From positions 31,320 to 95,319 of the forward strand of contig JAPLSO010000019.1 of the NCBI GenBank assembly GCA_026398595.1: 64,000 nt of DNA, read 5' to 3'. The translations under genes and the position numbers were made by a program. Below, piece after piece: positions 16,719-26,091 of the stretch (its first letter is position 1; every line of letters begins with the position of its first letter). The notes beneath the pieces are model-generated. The model made no database searches. It worked only from the letters and a program-made list of their open reading frames with translations, and was not told where the DNA came from. The DNA is from Spirochaetota bacterium (GTDB lineage Bacteria > Spirochaetota > Spirochaetia > Treponematales > Rectinemataceae).

Positions 16719-18575
16719 GTGTTGAAAATAGCCTACCTTGATGGTCTGCGCCTCCGCAGGGCTATCCTCGCCGGATCGCGGTCTATCATCGTCAACGCCG
16801 ACGAACTCAATGCCATAAATGTCTTCCCCGTTCCGGACGGGGATACAGGCACCAATATGGCCAGCACCGCGAAGTCCATAGCTGTTTCCCTCAATGGCGT
16901 CCTCCACAAGGACGTCGGAAGCGTTCTCAGGCAGGCCGCCAGGTCGGCCCTCGAAGGCGCCAGGGGCAATTCGGGGGCCATCCTCGCCCAGTTTCTCCAG
17001 GGACTCGCCCATGAGCTGGGATCCGAGATGAGGATAGGCGCCAAGCGCCTGGCCCAGGCAGCCGTATCCGCCGCGGCGAAAACAAAGGCCGCGCTGACCT
17101 CTCCCCGCGATGGTACCATTCTCACCGTCCTCGACGACTGGGCCTGTGCCCTTTGCGAGAGCGCATCCCACAGTGACGATATCCTCAACGTGTTCCTCTC
17201 CGGTTTCGAAGCGGCGAAAGCTTCCCTCGAGAGAACGCGCTACATCCTGCCCGAAATGCGTAAGGCGGGCGTCGTGGACGCGGGCGCCAAAGGATTCGTT
17301 CATTTCCTGGACGGAATGGCTGATCTTTTGAAGTTGGGCAAACATGGCATTAGACGGCTTGCTTCCGAATCGGGCCGCCTCGCCGCAGGCTTCAGGGAGC
17401 GTATGGTTTCCGCCTTGATCCCTGCCCATCCATCATCCGCCCTGCCCGAAACCGGAGATCCGGAAGGACCCCGCTTCTGTACCGAAGCCTTGGTCCAGGG
17501 ATCGGCGGCGTCCCTCGATTCCATCAGGGACGGCCTCGCATCCATGGGAAACAGCGTGGTTGTTGCCGGGGACGAGGAGATGATGAGAATCCATGTACAC
17601 AGCGACAAGCCTGCCGCCGTTTTCGATTTCCTCGAATCCATCGGGAGCGTCGAACAGCACAAAGTGGACGATATGGAGCTTCAGAGGAGGCTTGCCGCAC
17701 GCTTGGACTCCTCGCCGGGCAAAAAACCTTTCACCATCGTCACGGATACGGGATGCGATCTCCCGACAGCCTTCATGCTCGAACATGGAATAATCCAGGT
17801 GCCGGCGCTCATCACTATAGATGGAATCACGCGACCCGATGGACCTGCCCTGGATCTGGGCACGATGCACGCGAGGATGGAGAAAGATCCCGGCTTCAAC
17901 CTGTCTACGAGCCAACCCACTGACGCGGCCTTCGGCCGGGCCTTCTCCCTTGCTCTCTCCTATGCCGACGAAGCTCTCTACATCGGTCTCACCTCGGCCA
18001 TGTCGGGGACCTTCCAGGCCGGTAAGCGAGTCGCCGAAGCCTTCGGCGGAAGAATCCGCTGTCTCGATTCGAAATCCATCACGGCAGGCCAAGGCGCCCT
18101 GGTAGCCTTCGCCGCGGGGCTGGCCGAATCGGGGACTTTTATAGACGAGGCTTTACCCGTACTCGATGAGAAAAGCGGTAGAACCGAGCTGTTCGTGGCG
18201 ATAAAAGACTTGCGGAGCCTCATCCGTTCCGGAAGGCTGCACGGTATTAAAAGTCTGGTCTTGAGGAAATTCGGCCTCAAGCCCCTCCTTGGTACTGACA
18301 GAACAGGAAAGGCGGAGAGCCGCGGCCTCTACATCGGAGAGAGGAACGGTGTACCGGCCCTCTTCGCCAAAATCCGGAAACTCATCAGCAAAGGAAGGGC
18401 AGAGAGCGTTCATATCGTCCATGTCGCCGCGAGGAAAGAGGCCGAAAAGCTGGCCGCTCTCTGCAGGACCTGCGCCGGTTCCACCATCCGGATTCATGTT
18501 TCCGACATGGGCCCCCTCCTCGCTTCGATCGGCTGGCTGGGAGCCGTCGGCATCGCCATTCTTCCCCGAAAGTAA
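16719..18575 (+). CDS. FakA-DegV fusion: fatty acid kinase with built-in FakB-like domain
   Basis: A 618-residue protein. Residues 1-200 are a DAK2/DhaL kinase domain with the ATP-site motif PDGDTGTNM at 39-47. Residues ~240-320 match the FakA middle domain (VVVAGDEEMMRIHVHSDKPA). From ~338 to the end it is a DegV/FakB fatty-acid-binding domain (FTIVTDTGCDLP, LSTSQPTDA, LTSAMSGTF, FGLKPLLG). In Firmicutes FakA and FakB are separate and together make acyl-phosphate from fatty acids. Here both are fused, next to plsY. The start is GTG 16719 (or TTG 16722); no strong ribosome site is visible. Confidence 0.85.
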   Translation: MLKIAYLDGLRLRRAILAGSRSIIVNADELNAINVFPVPDGDTGTNMASTAKSIAVSLNGVLHKDVGSVLRQAARSALEGARGNSGAILAQFLQGLAHELGSEMRIGAKRLAQAAVSAAAKTKAALTSPRDGTILTVLDDWACALCESASHSDDILNVFLSGFEAAKASLERTRYILPEMRKAGVVDAGAKGFVHFLDGMADLLKLGKHGIRRLASESGRLAAGFRERMVSALIPAHPSSALPETGDPEGPRFCTEALVQGSAASLDSIRDGLASMGNSVVVAGDEEMMRIHVHSDKPAAVFDFLESIGSVEQHKVDDMELQRRLAARLDSSPGKKPFTIVTDTGCDLPTAFMLEHGIIQVPALITIDGITRPDGPALDLGTMHARMEKDPGFNLSTSQPTDAAFGRAFSLALSYADEALYIGLTSAMSGTFQAGKRVAEAFGGRIRCLDSKSITAGQGALVAFAAGLAESGTFIDEALPVLDEKSGRTELFVAIKDLRSLIRSGRLHGIKSLVLRKFGLKPLLGTDRTGKAESRGLYIGERNGVPALFAKIRKLISKGRAESVHIVHVAARKEAEKLAALCRTCAGSTIRIHVSDMGPLLASIGWLGAVGIAILPRK

Positions 18576-18704
18576 TCCGGGCCTCGGTGTGGCCTTCGGC
18601 GCCTGTTTCCCTCTCTCCGCATATTCCGGGAGCAAGCAAACGTTGACTTTCTTCACGTTATTATCCATGATGTCGGCCAAGATAAAGCAAAGATCGAGGA
18701 TGCT

Positions 18705-19193
18705 ATGGGGGAAAAAGCGCGAACGGTTTCGGCTTCCTGCGTCGAGATGGCGGAGATTGTCCAGCCCATGGACATCAACATCCATGGCTCGATCTTCGGC
18801 GGTCACCTCATGTCCCTGGTGGACAAGGCAGGCGGTATAGCCGCCTGCAGGCACTCCGGAACGAGTGTCGTCACCCTTTCCGTGGATCATCTCGCCTTCA
18901 AGAATCCAGCCCCGGTCGGCACTATCCTTTCCATCAAGGCATCGGTGAATCGCGTCTTCCGCACATCGATGGAAGCTGGGGTCCGGGTCATCGGCTGGAA
19001 GGCTGGGTCGGACGAGGAAACCCTGATCTGCCGCGCCTATATTACGTATGTGGCGGTGGACGAAGCAAAGAAACCCATTCCCGTGCGACCCATCGTCCCT
19101 GAAACCTCCGACCAGATCCGTCGCTGGGAAGAAGCGGGTAGGCGCCGCGAGGCACGCCTGGCCTTGGTATCCTCGCTAGAGGAACGGCGCTGA
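18705..19193 (+). CDS. hot-dog acyl-CoA thioesterase (YciA/BACH type)
   Basis: A 162-residue single hot-dog-fold thioesterase that hydrolyses acyl-CoA to free acid and CoA. The motif HGSIFGGHLMSLVDKAGGIA near 27-46 contains the catalytic Asp of the YciA/cytosolic acyl-CoA hydrolase group, and VDHLAFKNPAPVG follows. The C-terminal 30 residues are charged and family-variable. It lies 129 bp after the fatty-acid kinase fusion on the same strand, consistent with a lipid-recycling role alongside plsY. Confidence 0.85.
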   Translation: MGEKARTVSASCVEMAEIVQPMDINIHGSIFGGHLMSLVDKAGGIAACRHSGTSVVTLSVDHLAFKNPAPVGTILSIKASVNRVFRTSMEAGVRVIGWKAGSDEETLICRAYITYVAVDEAKKPIPVRPIVPETSDQIRRWEEAGRRREARLALVSSLEERR

Positions 19194-19518
19194 TCTTATT
19201 CACGGGACTGCCCAACACCCGACTCGGCACAGAATCGGCATCTATTGATGGCGCTTTTATCTGTCTTATTGTCATGCATTTGATGGAGTACGCTGAGGAC
19301 TGGTCAACAAGTGGATGTTATGTGAGTCCGCTTATTCTTGCAGACTTCGTGACGTCGATTTGTTCAGCTGCTTTAGGTGCTGTTCCTGATGGTCGTCCTT
19401 TCCACATTGCGACCATTGGCGGGCATGATCTATATCTAATTTCAAAAATATTCGATTAAAATTAGAATTCTATAGTAGAATGTCTATAATTGTGCGTAAA
19501 GGATGGAGGAACGTTCGG
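19194..19518. other. 325-bp intergenic stretch with candidate promoter
   Basis: No convincing gene. A 61-codon frame at 19274-19459 has no ribosome site and no recognisable sequence. The right end is AT-rich, and TATAAT at 19485-19490 could be the -10 box for the following lipoprotein gene, with a poor -35. Confidence 0.35.
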
Positions 19519-20601
19519 ATGAAAAAGTCGACGATGTTGAGGAAGATGGTGCTCAGTATGGCCCTTGTGGCGATTCTGATGTCCTGCGAAATGGCCGGGA
19601 TAACCGGGAAGTCGGGAGATTTGAGCAATTTAGCCGGGACCTTTGCGACGGAGAAGAGCCTGGCGAGTTCCAATGCAAACAGTTTTCTGCTCAATTTCGA
19701 CCCCAGCGGCGGAACGGTCGATTCAGCCAGTAAAGCGGTGAAAGTTGGTCAGGCCTATGGGGAATTGCCTGTGCCGACCAAGGTGGGATTCGCGTTCGGC
19801 GGGTGGCACACGGAACCGGACGGCAGGGGGAATCTGGTTACCGATTCGTCCAAGGTGGTCGCCAACGCCGGGCATACCTTGTACGCGTCATGGAACTTCG
19901 CCCCACAGAAGATTTATGCCACTGCGGCGATCTTGCCGGACTGTTTCTTCTTCGAATTCGACGCCGACAACGTTGGTAAAGTGGCCAAGGTCCTGCTTCC
20001 CCTGTCCGAAAATGGCTACCTCCAGGATGGGAGAGTCCAGTACAGGGAAGTCAAATACAGGCTCACCTCCTTCATATTTGATCCATCCAGCGGCGCCATG
20101 GCGGGATCGACGGATTCGAACGAGGGCGTATCCTACTCCTTCGCGGGGGAATACTCGCCCATCGTCGGGTTTTTCGGGACGATCGACAAACTGGACCACG
20201 GCATTAAGACGAGCGGCTCTATGGGCGGGACTCCGGTTTTCCCCGGCATGAGGGTGGCCAACTATGTCGGAGCCGCGACGTATCAGTTCGATTCTTCCAA
20301 TAGCTTGCTGTTCAGCGCGACCATTAACAAGGACACGAATGGAGTGGTCGGGACCTGGTGCGAATCCGCGTTGGGCGGGACGTACAGCTTCCACGGCACG
20401 ATCACTGGAGTGGCCGATCAGGACTCTATCCATATAAGCGCCCTGCCGCTACCACTGTTTGAGCCTTTCATACCAGGTATGACTGCGACGGGGGAAGGCT
20501 CCTACCTGGACAGCGGCAAGAAGGACATCTCCGGCACCTTTACGATTCTCTTCGGAGGAGATGAACTGCCGTCGCTCCTCAACGCGACTCTGGAGCGATG
20601 A
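19519..20601 (+). CDS. lipoprotein with one InlB-type B-repeat
   Basis: A 360-residue surface or periplasmic lipoprotein. Lipobox ILMSC follows a short hydrophobic segment, with the lipidated Cys near residue 23. Residues ~55-105 form a Listeria-Bacteroides (InlB B) repeat: LLNFDPSGGTVDS, GQAYGELPVPTKVGFAFGGWH and TLYASWN. The remainder is beta-rich and unfamiliar. ATG 19519 is preceded by GGATGGAGGA. Such repeats occur in adhesins and other surface proteins; function here is unknown. Confidence 0.72.
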   Translation: MKKSTMLRKMVLSMALVAILMSCEMAGITGKSGDLSNLAGTFATEKSLASSNANSFLLNFDPSGGTVDSASKAVKVGQAYGELPVPTKVGFAFGGWHTEPDGRGNLVTDSSKVVANAGHTLYASWNFAPQKIYATAAILPDCFFFEFDADNVGKVAKVLLPLSENGYLQDGRVQYREVKYRLTSFIFDPSSGAMAGSTDSNEGVSYSFAGEYSPIVGFFGTIDKLDHGIKTSGSMGGTPVFPGMRVANYVGAATYQFDSSNSLLFSATINKDTNGVVGTWCESALGGTYSFHGTITGVADQDSIHISALPLPLFEPFIPGMTATGEGSYLDSGKKDISGTFTILFGGDELPSLLNATLER

Positions 20602-20604
20602 CGG

Positions 20605-20880
20605 CTACAGCGCGACTATCCGGTTCCGGCCTTCTTCCTTGGCCTTGTAGAGCGACTCGTCGGCCCGACGCACCAAGGCGTCGGCCGACGCTGTGTCGAA
20701 GTCGGGCCAGGCCGCCTCGCCGCCGTAGCGCAGGGCGACGTCCCCTTCGCGCAAGGCTTCTCTCAGTATCTTGCTGACATGGACGAGGACCTTGTTCCCC
20801 GTGGGATGCCCATAGGTGTCGTTCATCAGCTTGAAATGATCGAGATCAAAGAGGCAGATTCCGACGGGCGAGCCCGATCG
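20605..20880 (-). pseudogene. GGDEF-domain remnant
   Basis: The minus-strand frame reads ...GSPVGICLFDLDHFKLMND, then TYGHPTGNKVLVHVSKIL, and the active-site start ALRYGGE, but jumps directly to AAWPDFDT, then ALVRRADESLYKAKEEGRN. About 35-40 residues after the GGE are missing, which removes the rest of the cyclase active site. The 5' half of the gene is absent as well. It is a relic of a diguanylate cyclase. Confidence 0.82.
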
Positions 20881-20900
20881 TTGACACTACCATCTACTGT

Positions 20901-21614
20901 TCAGGGTTGCAGAAACTGAATAATGTCATTGACAATCTGCGCATCGATAAGGTTCTTCTCCGCCATGTCCTTCAGAACTTTTGCGGCTGCTTTATGATTC
21001 ATTCCTTTTCGATATGGTCGTTCCTCTGTCAATGCCTGATAAATGTCCAAACAAGTCAGCAATCTGGATTTGAAATCTAGTTTTTCGCCTATCAGCCCTT
21101 GTGGATATCCTGATCCATCCAATTTTTCGTGATGCTGAAAGATCAACTGAACAATCAACTCAAACCCCTTGATCCCATCCAGACAAGCCTTGCCGACGCC
21201 TGGATGGATCTTGATTTCCCCAAATTCTTTTGCAGTCAAAATGCCCGGCTTGTCAAGAATTTTATTGCTGACTGCCATCTTCCCGAGATCATGCAAATCG
21301 GCCGCGATAAGCAATTGTTGCGTTATTTCTTCATCAAAGGCGTAAAATTTTGCCATCTTCTCGGTTTTTTCTGCCAACCCACTTGAATGAAGCTGAGTAT
21401 ATGAAGATTTGGCATTGATGATTTTTGAAAATGTTTTTGTTATATTCCTGATCTCTTCATACGAATATTCGAAAAAAAATTCTGGTGTGTTCAGCATCAA
21501 TTTTTTCGAAATAGCTCCATCAGCCAGCTCGTGCCACAACGCATCGCGTTCCGCCAGGGGGATGAAGATATCCACAACCCGGGGGGCAAAATGCGTTCCT
21601 TTGTATTTATTCAC
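20901..21614 (-). pseudogene. HD-GYP phosphodiesterase, N-terminally truncated
   Basis: A 237-residue frame with an intact HD-GYP domain: LHSSGLAEKTEKM, the HD pair in ADLHDLGKM, IHPGVG, QHHEKLDGSGYPQ and the trailing DIYQALTEERPYRKG. HD-GYP enzymes hydrolyse cyclic-di-GMP. The first 30 residues (KGTHFAPRVVDIF...FW-like) are the tail of an upstream HD-type domain that is missing; the sequence before 21614 is IS3-derived. The catalytic domain might still fold, but this is best read as the 3' remnant of a larger gene. Confidence 0.72.
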
Positions 21615-21617
21615 ATT

Positions 21618-21660
21618 GCCTTTCGGGCCCAGAAAGCCTGTTCAAGGGCATCCAGCGTCA
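21618..21660 (-). pseudogene. IS3 orfB sliver
   Basis: 21621-21660 matches 14921-14960 of the IS3 element at about 35 of 40 bases, and reads TLDALEQAFWARK against TLDALEQALWARK in the transposase. It is a ~40-bp remnant of a related but not identical IS, wedged between the HD-GYP and TRAP relics. Confidence 0.8.
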
Positions 21661-21661
21661 C

Positions 21662-21874
21662 CTCTTCGATGTCTTCGGCAATAAAATCATCCTTCTCCTC
21701 ATCGTCAACGTCTTCCTGATCTTCGTCGGTATCATCATGACGATCAATTTGGCCATCGGGTTCGTGACCCCTCCCGTTGCCAGCAACTTCTTCGTCTCGA
21801 CGTCGAGCCCGCGAAGCAAGGGAATCATTGAAAAATGCGCTTCGAGGCTACTTCCTTTTCGTACGCAGGAATAA
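21662..21874 (+). pseudogene. TRAP transporter large-subunit (DctM) remnant
   Basis: The plus-strand frame reads LFDVFGNKIILLLIVNVF, LIFVG, then jumps to IIMTINLAIGFVTPPVASNF and ends at TAA 21872. Compare the intact DctM of this window (NKYLLLLAMNVMLLIVGCFM ... LNLMIGLITPPVGLCLF): about 45 residues between the two blocks are deleted and the 5' part is gone. The 3' end overlaps the stop of the MFS gene on the other strand. Confidence 0.78.
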
Positions 21875-23020
21875 TGAACTTGCCACGGTAAGTACCCCCA
21901 GAACGACCAGTGCCGCGTCCAGGGACCTGTCCGCCAGGGCGCCGACGACGGGGTAGAGGAGGGCGATCAGCACCTTTTCGATCATGGAGACGCCCGAGAG
22001 CACGGTGGCCCTGTTCCTGTCTTCTATCCACTCGTTCATGAGAGCCGAGAGCATGGGTGCCCTGAAGAGCCTGAAGGTGGTTACTCCGTAGATGGCGATC
22101 AAGGCGACGCCCAGACCAGGGATGATCCCTGCCGCGATGTAGAGGAGTCCAGGCACGAGGGAGCTGAGGACAAGGGTTCCACCGACGCCCAGCTTCTTTT
22201 TCACCATTGGAGTGGCCGAGAGGAGGAGGGTGGCGGCGAGGTTGAAGCCCGCCCCGACGAAGCCGAACCAGCCCACCGGGACTTTGTAGCGCAGGAGGAG
22301 GGACTGGTAGAACCAGAACATATAAAAGGTGAAGGCCGAGATGACCGAGTAGTCGAGCGCGAATCCTCTGAGTTCGGGAATCCTGAAGATGTACAGGAAC
22401 CCGCCGACGCCCTGCTTCATGAAGCCTTCGTTGCTGTGTTTGGTTCTTCGTTCCTTGACGGAAAGGATAATGACTCCGGCAATGCCGAAAGCGATGGCCG
22501 TGGCGACGAAAACGAGGCCGAGGGCATGCTCGTAGCCTACGATGCCGCTGCCCGCGAAGAGAGAGCCCGCAGGGAAAGCGACGAACATTCCCGCTGTCCC
22601 GGCTGCTTCGTACCGGGCAAAAATGGTCGTCGGTTCTTCCCCGGCCTCTCCCGCTTTGATTGTCTCGTACAGGAGGGACTTGTCCGCCCCGCTTACGAGG
22701 GTCATCCCCAGGGCACAGAGGACTTCCGCCCCTACGAGGACCCAGAAATTCCTGAAGATGCCAAAGACCAGGAAGCCGAGGGCAAGAAAGACGCTGCCCC
22801 AAGCGAGGGATATCTTCCTGCCCCACCGGTCGGCCACAATGCCAGTCGGCACTTCCAGTATCATCATAGCGGCCGAGAAGACTGCCTCCAGGATGAACAT
22901 GCGCCCGTAATCGAGCTTTATTCTGTATAAATAGAAGGGGACAGCGACGGCTCCGAAGAAGTTGAGACTCTTGAGGAAGCTGAAAGCGTAAAGGACAGAA
23001 AGGTCTCTGCCGCGTCTCAA
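21848..23020 (-). CDS. MFS transporter
   Basis: A 390-residue major-facilitator protein with about twelve hydrophobic helices. The loop between helices 2 and 3 carries the family motif ([16 protein letters not shown]), and [20 protein letters not shown] is typical of the putative-efflux subgroup that has AMP- or drug-like substrates. The substrate cannot be named. The start appears to be TTG 23020, overlapping the stop of the sirtuin gene by four bases (TTGA), so the two are translationally coupled. Confidence 0.8.
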   Translation of the reverse strand: MRRGRDLSVLYAFSFLKSLNFFGAVAVPFYLYRIKLDYGRMFILEAVFSAAMMILEVPTGIVADRWGRKISLAWGSVFLALGFLVFGIFRNFWVLVGAEVLCALGMTLVSGADKSLLYETIKAGEAGEEPTTIFARYEAAGTAGMFVAFPAGSLFAGSGIVGYEHALGLVFVATAIAFGIAGVIILSVKERRTKHSNEGFMKQGVGGFLYIFRIPELRGFALDYSVISAFTFYMFWFYQSLLLRYKVPVGWFGFVGAGFNLAATLLLSATPMVKKKLGVGGTLVLSSLVPGLLYIAAGIIPGLGVALIAIYGVTTFRLFRAPMLSALMNEWIEDRNRATVLSGVSMIEKVLIALLYPVVGALADRSLDAALVVLGVLTVASSLFLRTKRK

Positions 23021-23802
23021 GTCGGGTTTCCTCCGTCCGAAAGCTCGTCCTCGAGCCAGTCGAAGACCGTACCCAAGTCCTTGTAGCGCAAGGTCGCTCT
23101 CGAGTCCAGGTAGGTCCCCATGTCGTTGACGATGACGATGGATCCTCCCCCTTCGAGGGTGAATTCGGGGAGAGCCGCGGCCGGGTAAACCTGGAGACTG
23201 GAGCCCAGGACGAGCATAAGGTCAGCCTTTCTGGCCTCATCCTGGGCATCGCTGATGGCGCGGAAGGGCAGGGCTTCGCCGAAGAACGTGATGTCCGGCT
23301 TGAGGATGGCGCCGCAGTTCCAGCAGCGGGGCATACTTCCACCCCGGACGATGGCCGCCGCTTCCGTGAAGCCCATCGTTGAATCGCAGTCTGGACAGCT
23401 GTGGACAAGGGGAGAGCCGTGGACTTCGATCACACGCCTGCTCCCCGCCTTTTGGTGGAGGAGATCAATATTCTGGGTGATTAAAGCGGCAAGACTGCCT
23501 TGGCTCTCCCATTGGGCCAACACCCTATGCACGACCGAGGGTTCCTTCTCGTCCAGGTTGTAGATGAAATCCCTGGTCGCGCCATAATAGAACGATGGAT
23601 TGCGCCGGAATTCATCCAGGTCGAAGATCTTCTCGGCGTCGATATCGTTGTAGAGTCCGTTCTTTCCCCTGAAGTCCCGTATGCCCGAGAGAGTGCTCAC
23701 CCCCGCCCCGGTGAAGGCCACGCAGTGCCTCGATGCCTGGACTAATTCGAGAAGGGGACGAAAATCCATGGAATCAGGGTCGAGGACGGGGATATTTGTC
23801 AT
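23017..23802 (-). CDS. NAD-dependent protein deacylase (sirtuin)
   Basis: A 261-residue Sir2-family enzyme that removes acyl groups from lysines using NAD. Motifs in order: [17 protein letters not shown] near 30-46, [12 protein letters not shown] with the NAD-site Asn-Asp, catalytic His in VIEVHGS, a zinc site formed by two Cys pairs (SCPDC and CWNC), and [11 protein letters not shown]. The long N-terminal tail is modest. It is divergent from the ABC exporter genes and coupled to the MFS gene. Confidence 0.9.
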   Translation of the reverse strand: MTNIPVLDPDSMDFRPLLELVQASRHCVAFTGAGVSTLSGIRDFRGKNGLYNDIDAEKIFDLDEFRRNPSFYYGATRDFIYNLDEKEPSVVHRVLAQWESQGSLAALITQNIDLLHQKAGSRRVIEVHGSPLVHSCPDCDSTMGFTEAAAIVRGGSMPRCWNCGAILKPDITFFGEALPFRAISDAQDEARKADLMLVLGSSLQVYPAAALPEFTLEGGGSIVIVNDMGTYLDSRATLRYKDLGTVFDWLEDELSDGGNPT

Positions 23803-23867
23803 GGGAGGAGTATACCACCGCCGCGGCTGTTGTTATATTCCAGGTAGCAATTCTCGGGAGGCCAATC

Positions 23868-24776
23868 TTGCTCACCGCAGAGAATGTCTCCAAATCGTAT
23901 TCCAGCGTTCGCGCCGTGGACGGTCTTTCCTTCGAGGCAAAACCGGGCGAGATCTTCGGACTGATCGGTCCCAACGGAGCGGGAAAATCCACGACCATTC
24001 GGATGATCATGAACATCATCGCCCCCGATTCGGGGAGAATCCTCTTCGACGGGAAGGCTCTCGCCGAGGAGGACAAGGCGCGGATCGGCTACCTGCCCGA
24101 AGAGCGCGGCCTTTACCGCAAGGCTAAGCTGGGCGAAGTGCTCGAATACCTCGCCGCCATCAAGGGAGCAGATCGGATCGAGGCTCGGGCATCCATCGAC
24201 GCCTGGCTCGAGCGCTTCGGTCTGGCCGAATGGAAGAACCGAAAGGTCTCGGAGCTTTCGAAGGGCATGGCCCAGAAAGCCCAGTTCATCGGCGCCGTGG
24301 CTCATAAGCCCTCGATCGTCCTCTTTGATGAGCCCTTTTCCGGCCTCGATCCCCTGGCCCAGGACGAGATCCTGGCTGCCATGGTTGAGCTGAGGGAAAA
24401 GGGAGCCACCGTCTTCTTCTCCACCCATATCATGGAGTACGCCGAAAAGATCTGCGAACGCATTCTCCTCATGGATAAAGGGAAAGAGGTTTTTTACGGG
24501 TCGATGGCCGAAATAAAGGCGAAGTATGGCCGGAACGCCGTCCTCCTCGAGTTTGACGGGGATGGATCCTTCGTCGCCGGCCTGGATTGCGTGGCTTCGG
24601 TCAATGCCTATCCCCGCTGGATCGAGGTGGAACTGAAGGAGGGGACGGATCCCGATATCCTCTTTACGACCGTGGCGGGCAGGCTGAGGATGCGGCGCTT
24701 CGAGACGGTTGCGCCTTCCCTGCACAAGATATTCGTCAACCTGGTCGGGAGCGCGGTGGAGGCGGATCATGCCTAA
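23868..24776 (+). CDS. ABC transporter ATP-binding protein (NatA-like)
   Basis: A 302-residue ATPase: Walker A GPNGAGKS near residue 40, signature LSKGMAQKAQ, Walker B IVLFDEPFSGLDP and the switch His in FFSTHIMEYAEKI. The C-terminal extension is typical of the DrrA/NatA exporters. TTG 23868 is the likely start: GGGAGG lies eight bases upstream and homology begins there, while the frame upstream overlaps the divergent sirtuin. It powers the permease encoded by the next gene, with which it overlaps by 8 bp. Substrate may be Na+, antibiotics or peptides. Confidence 0.87.
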   Translation: MLTAENVSKSYSSVRAVDGLSFEAKPGEIFGLIGPNGAGKSTTIRMIMNIIAPDSGRILFDGKALAEEDKARIGYLPEERGLYRKAKLGEVLEYLAAIKGADRIEARASIDAWLERFGLAEWKNRKVSELSKGMAQKAQFIGAVAHKPSIVLFDEPFSGLDPLAQDEILAAMVELREKGATVFFSTHIMEYAEKICERILLMDKGKEVFYGSMAEIKAKYGRNAVLLEFDGDGSFVAGLDCVASVNAYPRWIEVELKEGTDPDILFTTVAGRLRMRRFETVAPSLHKIFVNLVGSAVEADHA

Positions 24777-26004
24777 GATTTTCCATGTGCTTCGCCATGA
24801 GTTTAAAATGGCGGCAGCCAACAAGATCTATGTCGTCCTCACTATCCTGGGGCCTTTCCTCATCTTCGCCGTTACGGTGCTTCCCTCCCTGCTCACGCAG
24901 AGCCCGGGCGCCATGGCGAGCGGCAAGCCGGTGGCGATAGTCGGAGCCCCGCCAGCGCTCTACGGAAGTCTCAGCGCCTCCTTCAAGAGCATGGGCATTG
25001 AGGCTGGTACGGCGGCAACCGAGGCTGAGGGGAAGAAGGCCGTCCTCGAGGCGAAGATCATCGGCCTCGTCTCCATCGAGGCAGGATGGCCCGATAACGG
25101 CAAGGCTGTGTGGTATTCGAAGACAGGTTCCGAGGCGTCGATCTACTCGGCCGCCCAGGCTGTCCTGGCCGCGGCGGCGCGCGAGACGAGGATAGCCGCC
25201 AGTGGGATGGATCCGGAGCTCGTCCGAAAAATACTCGCCCCTTCGGCCTTCGAGGTACGCAAGATCGAGGCTGGAGGCAAGGAAGTGACCAAGAACGAAC
25301 AGTCCTTCCTCCAGATCCTCTTCACGGCAATGACTTTCGTCATGCTCCTGTACATGACGGTCCTTCTGTACGGCCAGCTTATCGGCCGCTCTGTCGTCAC
25401 GGAGAAGACCTCCAAGACCGTCGAGATCATGCTTTCCAGCGTGACGAGCAGGGATCTGATGTTCGGGAAGATTCTGGGCCTGGGGCTGGCTGGACTCCTC
25501 CAGTATGGAGTCTGGCTGTCTATGGCCATGGTCCTCATCAAGTTGGCGGGCCCGCTCTTCGGGTTAGCGGTCCCTGCGGGGCTCACGGCTTCCAACCTCC
25601 TCTGGCTTGTCCTCTTCTTCGTCCTGGCCTTCTTTCTCTACGCTTCTGCCTATGCAGCACTGGGGGCCGCGAGCGAGGACGAACAGCACCTGGGCCAACT
25701 GGCCTGGCCTCTCCTCATCTTCCTCATGGTGCCCCTCGTCATGATAGGAAGCTTCGTGACCAACCCCGAATCCGGGATATCCGTGGCCCTCTCCCTCTTC
25801 CCCATGACCAGTCCCATCGTGATGCTCATCCGAATCCTCGTCTCGCCCCCTCCGGCCTGGCAGATACTGCTCTGCATAGCCATCCTCGTCGTGAGCGTCG
25901 CGGCCATGGCGACTTTGGCGGCTAAAGTGTTCCGCGTCGGCATACTCATGACGGGAAAACGGGCCAAGCTGAAGGAAGTTCTCCACTGGATAGCGGTCAA
26001 GTGA
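24769..26004 (+). CDS. ABC transporter permease (NatB-like)
   Basis: A 411-residue ABC-2 type permease. One N-terminal helix (IYVVLTILGPFLIFAVTVL) is followed by a ~150-residue external domain and then five or six helices, with TEKTSKTVEIMLSSVTSRD, the conserved ABC-2 coupling segment, near the second helix. This layout is characteristic of NatB-type Na+ or drug exporters. ATG 24769 lies inside the last codons of the ATPase gene. It forms a complete two-gene exporter. Confidence 0.85.
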   Translation: MPKIFHVLRHEFKMAAANKIYVVLTILGPFLIFAVTVLPSLLTQSPGAMASGKPVAIVGAPPALYGSLSASFKSMGIEAGTAATEAEGKKAVLEAKIIGLVSIEAGWPDNGKAVWYSKTGSEASIYSAAQAVLAAAARETRIAASGMDPELVRKILAPSAFEVRKIEAGGKEVTKNEQSFLQILFTAMTFVMLLYMTVLLYGQLIGRSVVTEKTSKTVEIMLSSVTSRDLMFGKILGLGLAGLLQYGVWLSMAMVLIKLAGPLFGLAVPAGLTASNLLWLVLFFVLAFFLYASAYAALGAASEDEQHLGQLAWPLLIFLMVPLVMIGSFVTNPESGISVALSLFPMTSPIVMLIRILVSPPPAWQILLCIAILVVSVAAMATLAAKVFRVGILMTGKRAKLKEVLHWIAVK

Positions 26005-26091
26005 GAGTGGCAGGATAGACTATCTTGCTCATTACCCAAAATTTGTCTCTTCCTATAAATCCTGTCTTCCCCGTGCATCCTGTGGAATTCT

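Noticed and set aside
16275..17429. 384-codon minus-strand frame opposite plsY and the FakA-DegV gene
   Set aside because: No motif, atypical composition, and it lies opposite two well-supported genes. High GC content creates long shadow frames.
21825..23408. 527-codon minus-strand open frame across the MFS and sirtuin genes
   Set aside because: Arg/Pro/Ser-rich shadow in a different frame. The MFS and sirtuin frames contain clear family motifs and abut with a TTGA overlap.
23799..24824. 341-codon minus-strand frame opposite the ABC ATPase gene
   Set aside because: Antisense shadow of the Walker-motif gene with no recognisable protein features.
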